A stretch of DNA of 64,000 nucleotides, from positions 682,001 through 746,000 of the forward strand of contig NZ_CP026951.1 in NCBI RefSeq assembly GCF_003065485.1, given 5' to 3'. Source of the DNA: Salinibacterium hongtaonis (GTDB lineage Bacteria; Actinomycetota; Actinomycetes; Actinomycetales; Microbacteriaceae). Position numbers and translations under genes: made by a program. The notes under the pieces were generated by a model. The model worked only from the letters and a program-made list of their open reading frames with translations. It was not told the DNA's origin and made no database searches. This document shows, in pieces, positions 16,820-25,554 of this stretch (position 1 is the first letter of the stretch; each line of letters starts with the position of its first letter).

Positions 16820-17616
16820 TAGATCTCCTTCAGCACGGCACGCTCGGTGCGCTTGAAGACGAGGATGCCCACGACGAGCAGAACGACCGACATGACCGCG
16901 CCGATGGCAACGACACCCCAGTCGAGCTGGGCGGGAAAGAACGCGGCGCGGTAGAGCGAGAAGATTCCGGCGAGGGGGTTGAAGCCTGCCCAAAAATGCA
17001 GGTTCTCGGGCAGATCGGAAACACCGTAGATGATGGGGGACGCGTAGAAAAGAAAGCGCAGGGCGAGCTTGGTGGCCCGCTCAAGGTCGCGAAAGAACAC
17101 GACGAGCGGCGCAACGAGCAATCCGATGCCCATGACGAGGATGCCCTGCAGTAGCAGGGCGAGCGGAAAGAACACGACCTGCCAGTGCAGCGGGGTGCCG
17201 GTGGCGATTGCGAAGATGGCGAGGACCGGCAGGCTCGCAACAAACTCGATGCCCTTCGAGAGCACGATGCGGTTAACCCAGATGGTGCGAGGAAGCTTCG
17301 TGGAGCGCACGAGCTTGGCATCCCGGATGAACGCACGGGTGCTGTCAGAAATTGCACCGTTGAACCACATCCACGGCAGAAGGGCCGTGAGGAGAAACAC
17401 GATGTAGGGCTGCTCGCCGACCGGGCGATCGAAGACCTGGGTAAAGACGAACCAATAGATCGTCGCCATGACGAGCGGGTCAAGCACAGACCACACATAG
17501 CCGAGGGCGGAGGTGGAGTAGCGCACCCGAAGGTCGCGAACGGTCAGCAGCCAGAGCGATCGCCGGTAGCGTTCGAATGGAGTCCACTGCGGACGCGGCG
17601 AATGGCTAACGGACAC
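16819..17616 (-). CDS. Polysaccharide/teichoic acid ABC exporter, permease (TagG/Wzm type)
   Basis: A 265-residue ABC-2 permease with six hydrophobic helices after a cytoplasmic N-terminal segment (PFERYRRSLWLLTVRDLRVRYS). The motifs SALGYVWSVLDPLVMATIYWFVFTQVF (first helices) and LPWMWFNGAISDS are typical of TagG/Wzm. With its ATPase partner it would move an undecaprenyl-linked polymer across the membrane. It lies 55 bp after the nucleotidyltransferase gene in one probable operon. Confidence 0.9.
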   Translation of the reverse strand: MSVSHSPRPQWTPFERYRRSLWLLTVRDLRVRYSTSALGYVWSVLDPLVMATIYWFVFTQVFDRPVGEQPYIVFLLTALLPWMWFNGAISDSTRAFIRDAKLVRSTKLPRTIWVNRIVLSKGIEFVASLPVLAIFAIATGTPLHWQVVFFPLALLLQGILVMGIGLLVAPLVVFFRDLERATKLALRFLFYASPIIYGVSDLPENLHFWAGFNPLAGIFSLYRAAFFPAQLDWGVVAIGAVMSVVLLVVGILVFKRTERAVLKEI

Positions 17617-17671
17617 GACAGCTATCGTAGGGGGCGCCGCTGGCCAGCGGCGAACGGCAGGCGTGAGTTAC

Positions 17672-18367
17672 CTAGCGAAAAAGCAGGTTGGCGCGCTCAA
17701 GATCCTCGGCAAAGTCGACCTCAACCGCGTAGAGGTCGGAGATGTCGACGGGCTCGAACAGAAGGCCGTCCTGCTCGATCGCCAGCTCAATGCCGCGCTC
17801 GAAGTAGTCCTGATCGCCAACGCGACCCAGCTGACGCAGCAGCGCAGCCTTGCCGGTGCTGGAGATGTAGTTGATGCCGACGGCCTCGCCGAGACCACCC
17901 TTGACCGTCTTGGAGAGTTCTCTAATGAATCCCTCGGCGTCGACGGTGTACTTTACCTCTTCGTCAGAAACCTTCGAGGTGTTGACCGAAACGAATGACT
18001 GGTCGAGGGCAACCATCTTGGCTGCGCGCTCCAGGGCCTCAGGGTCAAAGACGACGTCGCCGTTCATCCAGAGCACTCCACCGGGGGTGGATGCGCGCAG
18101 TGCCCGCATCAGGCTCTTGGATGTGTTGGTCTGGTCGTACTGCTCGTTGTAAACGAACGACGCCTCGGGGAACGCCTCGATGATGTGCTCGAGCTTGTAG
18201 CCGACGACGATCGTGACCTTGGCGGCGTCGCCGAAGGCCTGACGGATGTTGTCGAACTGCTGCTGCATGATGGTGCGGCCATCGCTCAGTTCGGTCAGCG
18301 ACTTGGGCAGGCTACGGCCCAGGCGGCTGCCTATCCCGGCGGCGAGAATAACGATTTGAGTGCTCAC
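17672..18367 (-). CDS. LicC-like sugar/alcohol-phosphate nucleotidyltransferase
   Basis: A 231-residue nucleotidyltransferase. The N-terminal IVILAAGIGSRLGRSLPKSLTEL is the NTP-binding signature, with WMNGDVVFD as the metal-binding Asp region and YAVEVDFAEDLERA as the second metal site. It resembles phosphocholine or polyol-phosphate cytidylyltransferases (LicC, IPCT). In this setting it could supply the CDP-activated alcohol used by the CDP-alcohol phosphotransferase or by the TagF-like gene nearby, but that is inference. The GTG at 18367 follows AGGAGAGCACCT. It heads the tagGH-type operon. Confidence 0.85.
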   Translation of the reverse strand: MSTQIVILAAGIGSRLGRSLPKSLTELSDGRTIMQQQFDNIRQAFGDAAKVTIVVGYKLEHIIEAFPEASFVYNEQYDQTNTSKSLMRALRASTPGGVLWMNGDVVFDPEALERAAKMVALDQSFVSVNTSKVSDEEVKYTVDAEGFIRELSKTVKGGLGEAVGINYISSTGKAALLRQLGRVGDQDYFERGIELAIEQDGLLFEPVDISDLYAVEVDFAEDLERANLLFR

Positions 18368-18644
18368 AGGTGCTCTCCTTGCATAGAGTGTAAGGCCGCG
18401 GTGGCGAAGTCTCACAGGGTCCCGAGACAGGAGCCGATCGCAAGACCAGGGCTCTGAGCCAGTCGATATTCACGTGTTTACGTGCTGTTTGTGCCGCGGC
18501 TAGCGACAAGACACCTCGTTGTGCTTCTCACTACGGTACTGGGGTTCACTTGGATAAGTGCTGGCTATGCGCAGTCGTAGTCATTTTGTGACCAACCACG
18601 ACATTGTGCTGCCCCAAAGGGGCCGACATTGGTACGGTGGATCA

Positions 18645-19751
18645 GTGGCAAATAATCCTGATCAGAAGACGTCTTCGTCCCCCATTGAGCAGGCGCTGTC
18701 ACGCTTCGATCTCCTGATCGACAAACTCGCGGAATCTCCGGAGATCGATGTTGCGCCTGCGTCGATTGAGCCAGAAACCGTCGAGCCAGAAGCCTTTGCA
18801 CCAGAGCCAGTAGTGCTCGTCGAGCCAGAAGCCTTTGCGCCAGAGCCAGTAGTGCTCGCTGAGCCTGAGCCAGAGCCAGAGCCAGAGCCAGAGCCAGAAC
18901 CCGAGCCAGAACCCGAGCCTGAGCAAGAACCAGCACTGACTCTCGTGCCACCACTCCCCGCCGCGGAGCCCGTTCGTGATTTCAGCTCGGCGCCCGTGGT
19001 GCTGTCGATCTCAGGCCTCGTAAAGCGTTTCGATTCCACTGTTGCGGTCGACGGCATTGATCTCGAGGTGCGCGCAGGGCAGATCTACGGACTTGTCGGC
19101 CCGAACGGCGCAGGTAAGACGACGACCCTCTCGATGGTGACCGGGGTGCTGCGCCCAGATCAGGGCGAGATTCTCGTCAATGGCGTCAACGTATGGGTAT
19201 CCCCTGCCGCGGCCAAGGGAGAAATTGGCATCCTGCCAGACCGCCTCATGCTGTTCGACCGGCTCACGGGCAGGCAGCTCCTCTATTACTGCGGCGTCCT
19301 CCGCGGGCTCGATCGCAGAACTGTGCTGGCACGATCCGCCGATCTGATCGCCGCGTTCGATCTCGGCGACGCTCAAGATCGCCTGGTTACCGACTACTCG
19401 GCAGGCATGACGCGCAAGATCGCGTTGGCCGCCGCCATGATCCATTCCCCTCGCATCCTCATCCTGGATGAGCCATTCGAATCGGTGGACGCTGTTTCTG
19501 TCGCTACGGTTCTCGACATTCTTCGCGACTACGCACGGTCGGGGGGCACGGTCGTTCTCTCAAGCCACAGCATGGATCTCGTCGAGAGCTTCTGTGATTC
19601 AGTCGCGATCGTGGCGGAGGGTCGAATCCTTACCGAGGGACCAACGGCTACGGTGCGGGGCGACATTTCGCTCGAAGACCGCTTCATAACCCTGATCGGG
19701 GAAATCCAGCCAGGAGAGGATATGGAGTGGTTGCGCTCTTTCTCCAACTGA
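18645..19751 (+). CDS. ABC transporter ATP-binding protein with N-terminal Glu-Pro repeat tail
   Basis: A 368-residue ATPase. Residues 1-110 are an unusual acidic tail: a 12-residue unit EPEAFAPEPVVL occurs twice and is followed by about ten Glu-Pro dipeptides. The ATPase domain begins near residue 122, with Walker A (GPNGAGKTTTLSM), the degenerate signature YSAGMTRKIALAAAM and Walker B (ILILDEPFESVD). This matches the CcmA/DrrA-type subunits paired with large membrane permeases. The gene overlaps the permease gene by 25 bp. The GTG at 18645 is chosen because upstream codons are not protein-like. Confidence 0.85.
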   Translation: MANNPDQKTSSSPIEQALSRFDLLIDKLAESPEIDVAPASIEPETVEPEAFAPEPVVLVEPEAFAPEPVVLAEPEPEPEPEPEPEPEPEPEPEQEPALTLVPPLPAAEPVRDFSSAPVVLSISGLVKRFDSTVAVDGIDLEVRAGQIYGLVGPNGAGKTTTLSMVTGVLRPDQGEILVNGVNVWVSPAAAKGEIGILPDRLMLFDRLTGRQLLYYCGVLRGLDRRTVLARSADLIAAFDLGDAQDRLVTDYSAGMTRKIALAAAMIHSPRILILDEPFESVDAVSVATVLDILRDYARSGGTVVLSSHSMDLVESFCDSVAIVAEGRILTEGPTATVRGDISLEDRFITLIGEIQPGEDMEWLRSFSN

Positions 19752-21298
19752 GGCTGAGCCAGCTTTCCCACGCGCTGCGTCGTCCTGCGACGCAGCTGTG
19801 TGGCCTCGCACTCATCGTCGCCCTGGGCATCGCGCTCACGGGATATGCCGTGGATGCTTTCGGGGAACTTCGCAGCGCCACCCCGGGATTCGCGGGTGTC
19901 GTTGGCATTCTCGTAGGCTCGGCCATCATCCTGCTGTTCTGGGTTGTGCCCTTGTTTACCGCGGTGGACGACATCGCAGACCCGCGGGCGTTCGCCGTTC
20001 TGGGCGTTCGTCCCAGCGCGATCGCTGGGGGGCTTGCCGCAAGCGCCCTTCTGAGCGTTCCCTCGCTGTTGCTCGTCATTGTTGCCGTCTCGTACACCGT
20101 CTCGTGGGTTACGCGACCGGGCACTGCCGTCGTTGCGGTTCTCAGCGGTGTGCTGATTGTGGCGACAGGGGTGCTCGGCGGACGGGTATCGAAGTCGCTG
20201 GGCAGCGCAATTTTCTCCAGCCGCCATCTGCGCGAGCTGGCGGGGGTGCTCGGTGTGTTCGCCTCCCTCGCGACGCTGCCGTTCGTTCTCTCACTCTTGC
20301 TTGGTTCGCTCGGCGTCGCCGGGCTGCCGCGCCTGGGTGAAATCGCCGCAGTGCTCGCGGGGAGCCCGCTCGGCTTCGCCTGGGCCGCACCCGTCGACGC
20401 GGCATCCGGAAATCAAACGGCAGCATGGGCCAAGCTGCTCCTCGCCGTCATCGTCGTTGCACTGCTCGCGATTGCCTGGCGGGCCACCGTCTCCTGGGTC
20501 ATTCGTCTCCGCGTTCCGAGGGATCTTTCCTTGGCCTCCGGTGGCCGGGGTCTCGGCTGGTTTGACGTGTTCGCCGGAACGGAGGTGGGCGCGATCGCCG
20601 CAAGGAGCATGACGTACTGGCTGCGTGACCCGCGCTACCGCCTCGTGCTCATGATCATCCCGGTTGTCGCGCTCCTCGTGCTCGTGCCGTTCCTCGTGAT
20701 CGGCGTGTGGTGGCAGAACCTTGCCCTCGTTCCGTTGCCCATCATTTGCCTATTCCTGGGCTGGGCGCTGCACAACGATCTCGCCCACGACAGCTCGGCG
20801 CTCTGGCTCCACGTCGCATCCAACGTGTCCGGCTGGACCGACAGGGTGGGCCGGGCCATTCCCGTCCTGTTCATCGGCAGTCTCACGATCGCGTTGCTTG
20901 CCCCCGTTTCCACCGCGCTGTACAGCGACTGGTCGGTGTTCCCCGCCATGATCGGGCTCAGCTTCTGCCTGCTTCTGAGTGGCATCGGCATCTCGAGCTA
21001 CCTCTCGGTTCGCATGCCGTATGCGGCTGTTCGCCCGGGCGCGAGCCCGTTTGCGCAGCCGCAATCGTCGTCGGGTTCCGGCGGCCAAGCGGTGGCATTC
21101 CTCCTTATTCTCGTCTGCGCCGTGCCCACCCTCGGTCTCGGGGCGTTGACTCTTTCCGAAGGCGGCCTGTGGGGCATGCTCACTCTTCTTGTGGGCGTCG
21201 TCACCGGACTGTTGGTGCTCGTGTGCGGGCTCGCGGCCGGCGCCAGGGTATTTGCTCGGCAAGCGCCCGAACTCTTGGCCTTCACCCTGCGCAACTAG
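19727..21298 (+). CDS. ABC transporter membrane protein
   Basis: A 523-residue integral membrane protein with about ten to twelve hydrophobic helices, in clusters around residues 20-170, 190-260 and 300-515. It starts with GTG inside the last codons of the EP-tailed ATPase gene, so the two form one transporter. It has no close signature that names a substrate. Two-cluster permeases of this length occur in actinobacterial exporters of the type found with DUF3039 genes. The helices contain many Val/Leu/Ala and few charges. Confidence 0.8.
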   Translation: MVALFLQLRLSQLSHALRRPATQLCGLALIVALGIALTGYAVDAFGELRSATPGFAGVVGILVGSAIILLFWVVPLFTAVDDIADPRAFAVLGVRPSAIAGGLAASALLSVPSLLLVIVAVSYTVSWVTRPGTAVVAVLSGVLIVATGVLGGRVSKSLGSAIFSSRHLRELAGVLGVFASLATLPFVLSLLLGSLGVAGLPRLGEIAAVLAGSPLGFAWAAPVDAASGNQTAAWAKLLLAVIVVALLAIAWRATVSWVIRLRVPRDLSLASGGRGLGWFDVFAGTEVGAIAARSMTYWLRDPRYRLVLMIIPVVALLVLVPFLVIGVWWQNLALVPLPIICLFLGWALHNDLAHDSSALWLHVASNVSGWTDRVGRAIPVLFIGSLTIALLAPVSTALYSDWSVFPAMIGLSFCLLLSGIGISSYLSVRMPYAAVRPGASPFAQPQSSSGSGGQAVAFLLILVCAVPTLGLGALTLSEGGLWGMLTLLVGVVTGLLVLVCGLAAGARVFARQAPELLAFTLRN

Positions 21299-21321
21299 GC
21301 GGCAGCGTTTACCATTGAGTC

Positions 21322-21582
21322 ATGAGCAACACCGAGCACAGCGGAGGCGGCACCGACACCCTTGACCGGGAGTTGGAGGAGCTGCTCAATCAGGAACAGC
21401 TGGATAATGGCGACCACGAGCGCTTCTCGCACTATGTGCAGAAGGAAAAGATTCTCAAGTCGGCCATGAGTGGCAAGCCAGTGATCGCCCTCTGCGGCAA
21501 AGTGTGGACCCCGGGGCGCGACCCGCAAAAGTTTCCCGTCTGCCCAACCTGCAAAGAGATCTACGAAAAGATGAAGAAGTAG
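21322..21582 (+). CDS. DUF3039 family protein
   Basis: An 86-residue protein conserved in Actinobacteria. The N-terminal half is acidic (TLDRELEELLNQEQ), then comes GDHERFSHYVQKEKI. The C-terminal half has GKPVIALCGKVWTPGRDP and PVCPTCKEIYEKM. The three Cys (C..., CPTC) with the nearby His residues could hold a zinc ion. The function is unknown. TACCAT at 21310-21315 lies 6 nt before the ATG, which suggests a leaderless start. Confidence 0.85.
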   Translation: MSNTEHSGGGTDTLDRELEELLNQEQLDNGDHERFSHYVQKEKILKSAMSGKPVIALCGKVWTPGRDPQKFPVCPTCKEIYEKMKK

Positions 21583-21589
21583 TCAGGGC

Positions 21590-21949
21590 GTGGATGGCCT
21601 GTTGATCGACCCGGAGTCCGCAGTGGCACCGTTCGAGCAATTGCGTCAGCACATTCTTGAGCAGGTCAGCAGCGGCTCCCTCGCAGCAGGGGCAAAGCTG
21701 CCCACAGTTCGGCGACTAGCCGACGACCTGGGTCTCGCCGCTAATACGGTGGCAAAGGCCTACAGGGAGCTTGAGACGGCTGGCATCATCGAGACGCGCG
21801 GCCGCGCAGGCTCGTTCGTCTCGGCGCAGGGTGACGTCGTGGAGCAAAGCGGGCAGCGGGCAGCGCGGGACTATGCCGACAGCATCCGCAAGCTCGGAAT
21901 TGATGCCGATACCGCGCTTGCCTGGGCACAGGCGGCGCTGCGGTCCTAG
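21590..21949 (+). CDS. GntR-family transcriptional regulator, YtrA subfamily
   Basis: A 119-residue regulator with a winged-helix domain in residues 12-80. It shows PFEQLRQHILEQVSSGSLAAGAKLPTVRRLADDLGLAANTVAKAYRELETAGIIETRGRAGSFV, described here by the key parts LPTVRRLADDLG (helix-turn-helix) and NTVAKAYRELE. It is short and lacks a large ligand domain, as in YtrA regulators, which often control neighbouring ABC transporters. It begins 7 bp after DUF3039 with GTG. A terminator follows its stop. Confidence 0.88.
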   Translation: MDGLLIDPESAVAPFEQLRQHILEQVSSGSLAAGAKLPTVRRLADDLGLAANTVAKAYRELETAGIIETRGRAGSFVSAQGDVVEQSGQRAARDYADSIRKLGIDADTALAWAQAALRS

Positions 21950-21958
21950 ACGAAACAG

Positions 21959-21990
21959 CGAAGGCCCCGGTCAGATGACCGGGGCCTTCG
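21959..21990. terminator. Bidirectional terminator between the GntR and aceA genes
   Basis: A 15-bp stem (21959-21973 with 21976-21990) is centred between two converging genes. It is strongly GC-rich with no T-tract and could serve both directions. Confidence 0.7.
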
Positions 21991-22006
21991 CCGTAGTTGT
22001 GGAACC

Positions 22007-23599
22007 CTAGAACTGGTTCATCGTGTTGTCTTTGCCGCTTGCCTTGAGCGCAGCGTCGCCGGCGAAGTATTCCTTGTGGTTGTCGCCGATGTCGGATCCG
22101 GCCATGTTCTGGTGCTTGACCGTGGCAATTCCCTCGCGGATCTCCCGGCGCTGAACGCCCTTGACGTAGGCGAGCATCCCCTGATCGGCGAAGTATCCCT
22201 TGGCCAGATCATCCGTCGACAGCGCTGCCGTGTGGTACGTGGGCAGGGTGATGAGGTGGTGGAAGATGCCAGCCTGAGCCGAACCATCGCGCTGGAAGGT
22301 GCGGATCATCTCGTCGGCGATCTGCGCGAGCTCGGTCTCGTCGTACTCGACGCTCATGAGCTTGGAGCGGTCGTAGGCCGAAACATCCTTGCCCTCGGCA
22401 AGCAGGTTGTCGTAGGCCTGCTGACGGAAATTGAGGGTCCAGTTGAACGACGGGCTGTTGTTGTAGACGAGCTTGGCGTTGGGGAAGACCTCGCGCACCG
22501 CATTCATCATCCCGGCGATCTGGCCAACGTGTGGCTTCTCTGTCTCGATCCAGAGCAGGTCGGCGCCGTTCTGCAGCGACGTAATGCTGTCCAGAACACA
22601 GCGAGCCTCGCCTGTTCCCTGACGGAACTGGTAGAGGTTGCTGGCAAGGCGCTTGGGGCGAACGAGCTTGCCGTCGCGCTTGATGACGACATCTCCGTTG
22701 CCCAGGTCGGCCTCGGAGATCTCTTCGACGTCGAGGAACGAGTTGTACTGGTCGCCCAGGTCGCCGGGCTCATGGCTGACGGCGAGCTTCTGGGTGAGGC
22801 CGGCGCCCAACGAGTCCGTACGCGAGACGATGACGCCGTTGTCGATGCCGAGTTCGAGGAACGCGTAGCGAACCGCGGTGAGCTTGGCGATGAAGTCCTC
22901 GTGCGGAACCGTGACCTTGCCGTCCTGGTGGCCGCACTGCTTCTCGTCAGAAACCTGGTTCTCGATCTGGATGGCGCACGCGCCAGCTTCGATCATCTTC
23001 TTGGCCAGCAGGTAGGTGGCCTCGGGGTTGCCGAAGCCGGCGTCGATGTCGGCGATGATCGGCACGACGTGGGTCTCGAAGTTGTCGATCTGAGCCTGGA
23101 TCAGTTCGACCGAGGTCTCGTCGCCTGCCGCACGCGCAGCATCCAGCTGGGTGAAAAGAAGGTCGAGTTCACGGGCGTCGGCCTGGCGGAGGAACGTGTA
23201 GAGCTCTTCGATGAGCGCGGGCACCGAGGTCTTCTCGTGCATCGACTGGTCGGGCAGCGGGCCGAACTCGGAGCGGAGAGCGGCGACCATCCAGCCCGAG
23301 AGGTAGAGGTAGCGCTTGTTGGTGGTCTTGAGGTGCTTCTTGATCGAGATCAGCTTCTGCTGGCCGATGAAGCCGTGCCATACGCCGAGCGACTGGGTGT
23401 AGGCAGACGAGTCGGCGTCGTACTCGTCCATGTCCTTGCGCATGATGTCGGCGGTGTACTGGGCGATCTCCAGGCCGGTCTTGAAGCGGTTCTGGGCGCG
23501 CATGCGGGCGACCGACTCGGGGTTGATCGCATCCCAGGCGGTTCCGTACTGCTGCTTGAGGGACTCGATGGACTCGATGTCGTTCTGGTAGGCGGTCAT
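22007..23599 (-). CDS. aceA: Isocitrate lyase, long form
   Basis: A 530-residue isocitrate lyase. It cleaves isocitrate to glyoxylate and succinate in the glyoxylate shunt. The catalytic loop is DEKQCGHQDGK (Cys active-site base), preceded by IIADIDAGFGNPEAT (Mg site). NNSPSFNWTLNF is the other conserved motif. The length and the QCGHQDGK form match the longer 530-residue class known in Pseudomonas, rather than the 430-residue class common in mycobacteria. The ATG follows AAAGGAAGACC. It lies downstream of aceB on the same strand with 187 bp between them. This gene pair supports growth on acetate or fatty acids. Confidence 0.95.
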   Translation of the reverse strand: MTAYQNDIESIESLKQQYGTAWDAINPESVARMRAQNRFKTGLEIAQYTADIMRKDMDEYDADSSAYTQSLGVWHGFIGQQKLISIKKHLKTTNKRYLYLSGWMVAALRSEFGPLPDQSMHEKTSVPALIEELYTFLRQADARELDLLFTQLDAARAAGDETSVELIQAQIDNFETHVVPIIADIDAGFGNPEATYLLAKKMIEAGACAIQIENQVSDEKQCGHQDGKVTVPHEDFIAKLTAVRYAFLELGIDNGVIVSRTDSLGAGLTQKLAVSHEPGDLGDQYNSFLDVEEISEADLGNGDVVIKRDGKLVRPKRLASNLYQFRQGTGEARCVLDSITSLQNGADLLWIETEKPHVGQIAGMMNAVREVFPNAKLVYNNSPSFNWTLNFRQQAYDNLLAEGKDVSAYDRSKLMSVEYDETELAQIADEMIRTFQRDGSAQAGIFHHLITLPTYHTAALSTDDLAKGYFADQGMLAYVKGVQRREIREGIATVKHQNMAGSDIGDNHKEYFAGDAALKASGKDNTMNQF

Positions 23600-23651
23600 G
23601 GTCTTCCTTTGGTGAGGTGTGCAATGTGGTGAGCCCGAGAGAACGGATGGT

Positions 23652-23688
23652 GGGGGCTGCGGCCATAGCGGGCGGTGCCGCAGCCCCC
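23652..23688 (-). terminator. GC-rich hairpin between aceB and aceA
   Basis: A perfect 12-bp inverted repeat (23652-23663 with 23677-23688) lies in the gap after the aceB stop. It has no T-tract on the minus strand, so it may end aceB transcripts or tune read-through into aceA. Confidence 0.5.
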
Positions 23689-23786
23689 TCGTCGCGGCGT
23701 GGCCGGCAGCGACGGACCTGGTTCGCGCGGGCGGGTGCGAACCAGTGGCGGATTCGACCCTGGGTAGGGAGCCGAACCGGTACCGA

Positions 23787-25406
23787 TTAGGCGGCGCGGG
23801 CGCTCGCAGGTTCTTCGACGAGGTACCGCGTGTAGGCAGAGATCGTGAGGAACGTGGGGTACTCCTCGCGCAGAGCGACCTCGCGGAAAATATCGATGGC
23901 ATCGTCGAAACGATCGCCGTCGTGCCGCTGGAGATCGAGGCGCTCGATGATTCCCTCGACGACCTCGGTGGAGATCACCGTGCCCTCTTCTGTGACGGTG
24001 GACTGGTGGATCCACTGCCAGATCTGCGAGCGGCTGATCTCTGCCGTTGCGGCATCCTCCATGAGGTTGTCGATGGCGGCAGCGCCGACACCACGCAGCC
24101 ACGACTCGATGTAGCGGATGGCGATAGAGACGTTGTCGCGCAGGCCAGCATCCGTCACGGTTCCGCCAATGGAGCGGATGTCGAGCAGATGGTCGCGGGT
24201 GACGTGAACGTCGGGGCGCAGGCGGTCGACCTGGTTGGGCTTGTCCCCGAGCACCGCATCAAACTCGGCGCGCGCCGTGGGGATGAGGTCGGGGTGAGCA
24301 ACCCAGGTGCCGTCGAAGCCGTCGGTGGCCTCGCGTCGCTTGTCGGCGGCGACCTGCTCAAGAGCACGCGCGGTGACCTCGGGGTCACGGCGGTTGGGGA
24401 TGAAAGCGCTCATACCGCCGATCGCAAATGCACCACGCTTGTGGCAGGTGCTCACGAGGAGCTCCGTGTAAGCCCGCATGAACGGAACGGTCATCGTGAT
24501 CTGCTTGCGGTCGGGCATCACGAACCACTGACCACGGCCGCGGTAGTTCTTGATGATGGAGAAGATGTAGTCCCAGCGGCCAGCGTTGAGGCCGGCGCAG
24601 TGGTCGCGCAGTTCGTAGAGGATCTCGTCCATCTCGAATGCTGCGGGGATCGTCTCAATAAGAACGGTTGCGCGGATGGTGCCCTGGGGGATTCCGATGT
24701 ACTCCTCCGAGAAGGAGAAGACGTCGTTCCACAGACGGGCCTCAAGGTGAGATTCGAGCTTGGGCAGGTAGAAGTACGGCCCGCGACCCTGCTCGATGAG
24801 CTTCTTCGCGTTGTGGAAGAAATAGAGACCGAAGTCGACGAGGCTGCCGCTTGCGGCCATGCCGGTGCCGGCTGCGTCGACGTAGCGCAGGTGCTTCTCG
24901 ACGAGGTGCCAGCCGCGAGGGCGGAACACGATCGTCGGCGTCTGCTCAGCGGTCACGGAGTAGGACTTGCCCTCCGGGTTCGTGTACTCGAGCTGGCCAC
25001 GGAGAAAGTCGAAGAGGCTGAGCTGGCCGCCGATGACGTTGCCCCAGGTGGGGCTCGTGGCGTCTTCTTGGTCGGCGAGCCACACGTTGGCGCCGGAGTT
25101 GAGGGCGTTGATCGCCATCTTTCGGTCGGTGGGGCCGGTGATCTCGACGCGGCGGTCTTCAAGTCCGGGGCCAGCGCCGGCGACGCGCCAGGTGTCATCC
25201 GAACGAATGTGCTCGGTCTCGGGAAGGAAGCGCAGGTCGCGACCGTTGCCCAGGTCGAAGCGTCGCTGCATGCGGTCTGCGAGCCGGTCGTGGCGCAGAC
25301 CGCTGAACTTGGCGTGAAGGGCGGTTACGAAGGCCAGTGCCTCATCGGTGAGGATTTCGTCGAAGCGCTCTTCGCGGGGTCCGGTGACTTCAATCGTCGT
25401 GTTCAT
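23787..25406 (-). CDS. aceB: Malate synthase A
   Basis: A 539-residue malate synthase, which condenses glyoxylate with acetyl-CoA to malate. The conserved parts are RKMAINALNSGANVWLADQEDA (described by its ends RKMAI and ADQEDA), VLIETIPAAFEMDEILYELRDH with the Mg-binding Glu, and GLNAGRWDYIFS. The length fits isoform A. The ATG at 25406 follows AAAGGCCAGACC. It is divergent from a RamB-type regulator gene across 148 bp that hold inverted repeats. With aceA it completes the glyoxylate shunt. Confidence 0.95.
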   Translation of the reverse strand: MNTTIEVTGPREERFDEILTDEALAFVTALHAKFSGLRHDRLADRMQRRFDLGNGRDLRFLPETEHIRSDDTWRVAGAGPGLEDRRVEITGPTDRKMAINALNSGANVWLADQEDATSPTWGNVIGGQLSLFDFLRGQLEYTNPEGKSYSVTAEQTPTIVFRPRGWHLVEKHLRYVDAAGTGMAASGSLVDFGLYFFHNAKKLIEQGRGPYFYLPKLESHLEARLWNDVFSFSEEYIGIPQGTIRATVLIETIPAAFEMDEILYELRDHCAGLNAGRWDYIFSIIKNYRGRGQWFVMPDRKQITMTVPFMRAYTELLVSTCHKRGAFAIGGMSAFIPNRRDPEVTARALEQVAADKRREATDGFDGTWVAHPDLIPTARAEFDAVLGDKPNQVDRLRPDVHVTRDHLLDIRSIGGTVTDAGLRDNVSIAIRYIESWLRGVGAAAIDNLMEDAATAEISRSQIWQWIHQSTVTEEGTVISTEVVEGIIERLDLQRHDGDRFDDAIDIFREVALREEYPTFLTISAYTRYLVEEPASARAA

Positions 25407-25488
25407 GGTCTGGCCTTTCAGTGCTCGGTGTGACGGGCTGTGGGGCCCGTGTGACCACTCTGTGGCAAGTTCTAGTGCTCTTCGCAAG

Positions 25489-25532
25489 AAAAGTTTGTAG
25501 AAAAATGTGGATTCTTCTATTGCCTAGAAGAA
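25489..25532. promoter_or_regulatory. Candidate RamB-type operator between aceB and ramB
   Basis: TTCTTCTA (25512-25519) and TAGAAGAA (25525-25532) form a perfect 8-bp inverted repeat around TTGCC. AAAGTTTG at 25490-25497 resembles the half-site reported for corynebacterial RamB. The region is AT-rich against its neighbours. It lies 22 bp before the ramB start and about 105 bp from the aceB start. Binding is inferred, not shown. Confidence 0.5.
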
Positions 25533-25554
25533 GCGGATCTGAGAGTCTTTCGGC

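Noticed and set aside
18780-18930. Short tandem repeats resembling a CRISPR or microsatellite array
   Set aside because: They are in frame and encode the Glu-Pro tail of an ABC ATPase; there are no spacers.
22076-25433. Long plus-strand frames (518 and 604 codons) opposite aceA and aceB
   Set aside because: They are antisense to clear isocitrate lyase and malate synthase genes. High GC with third-position bias opens frames on the opposite strand.
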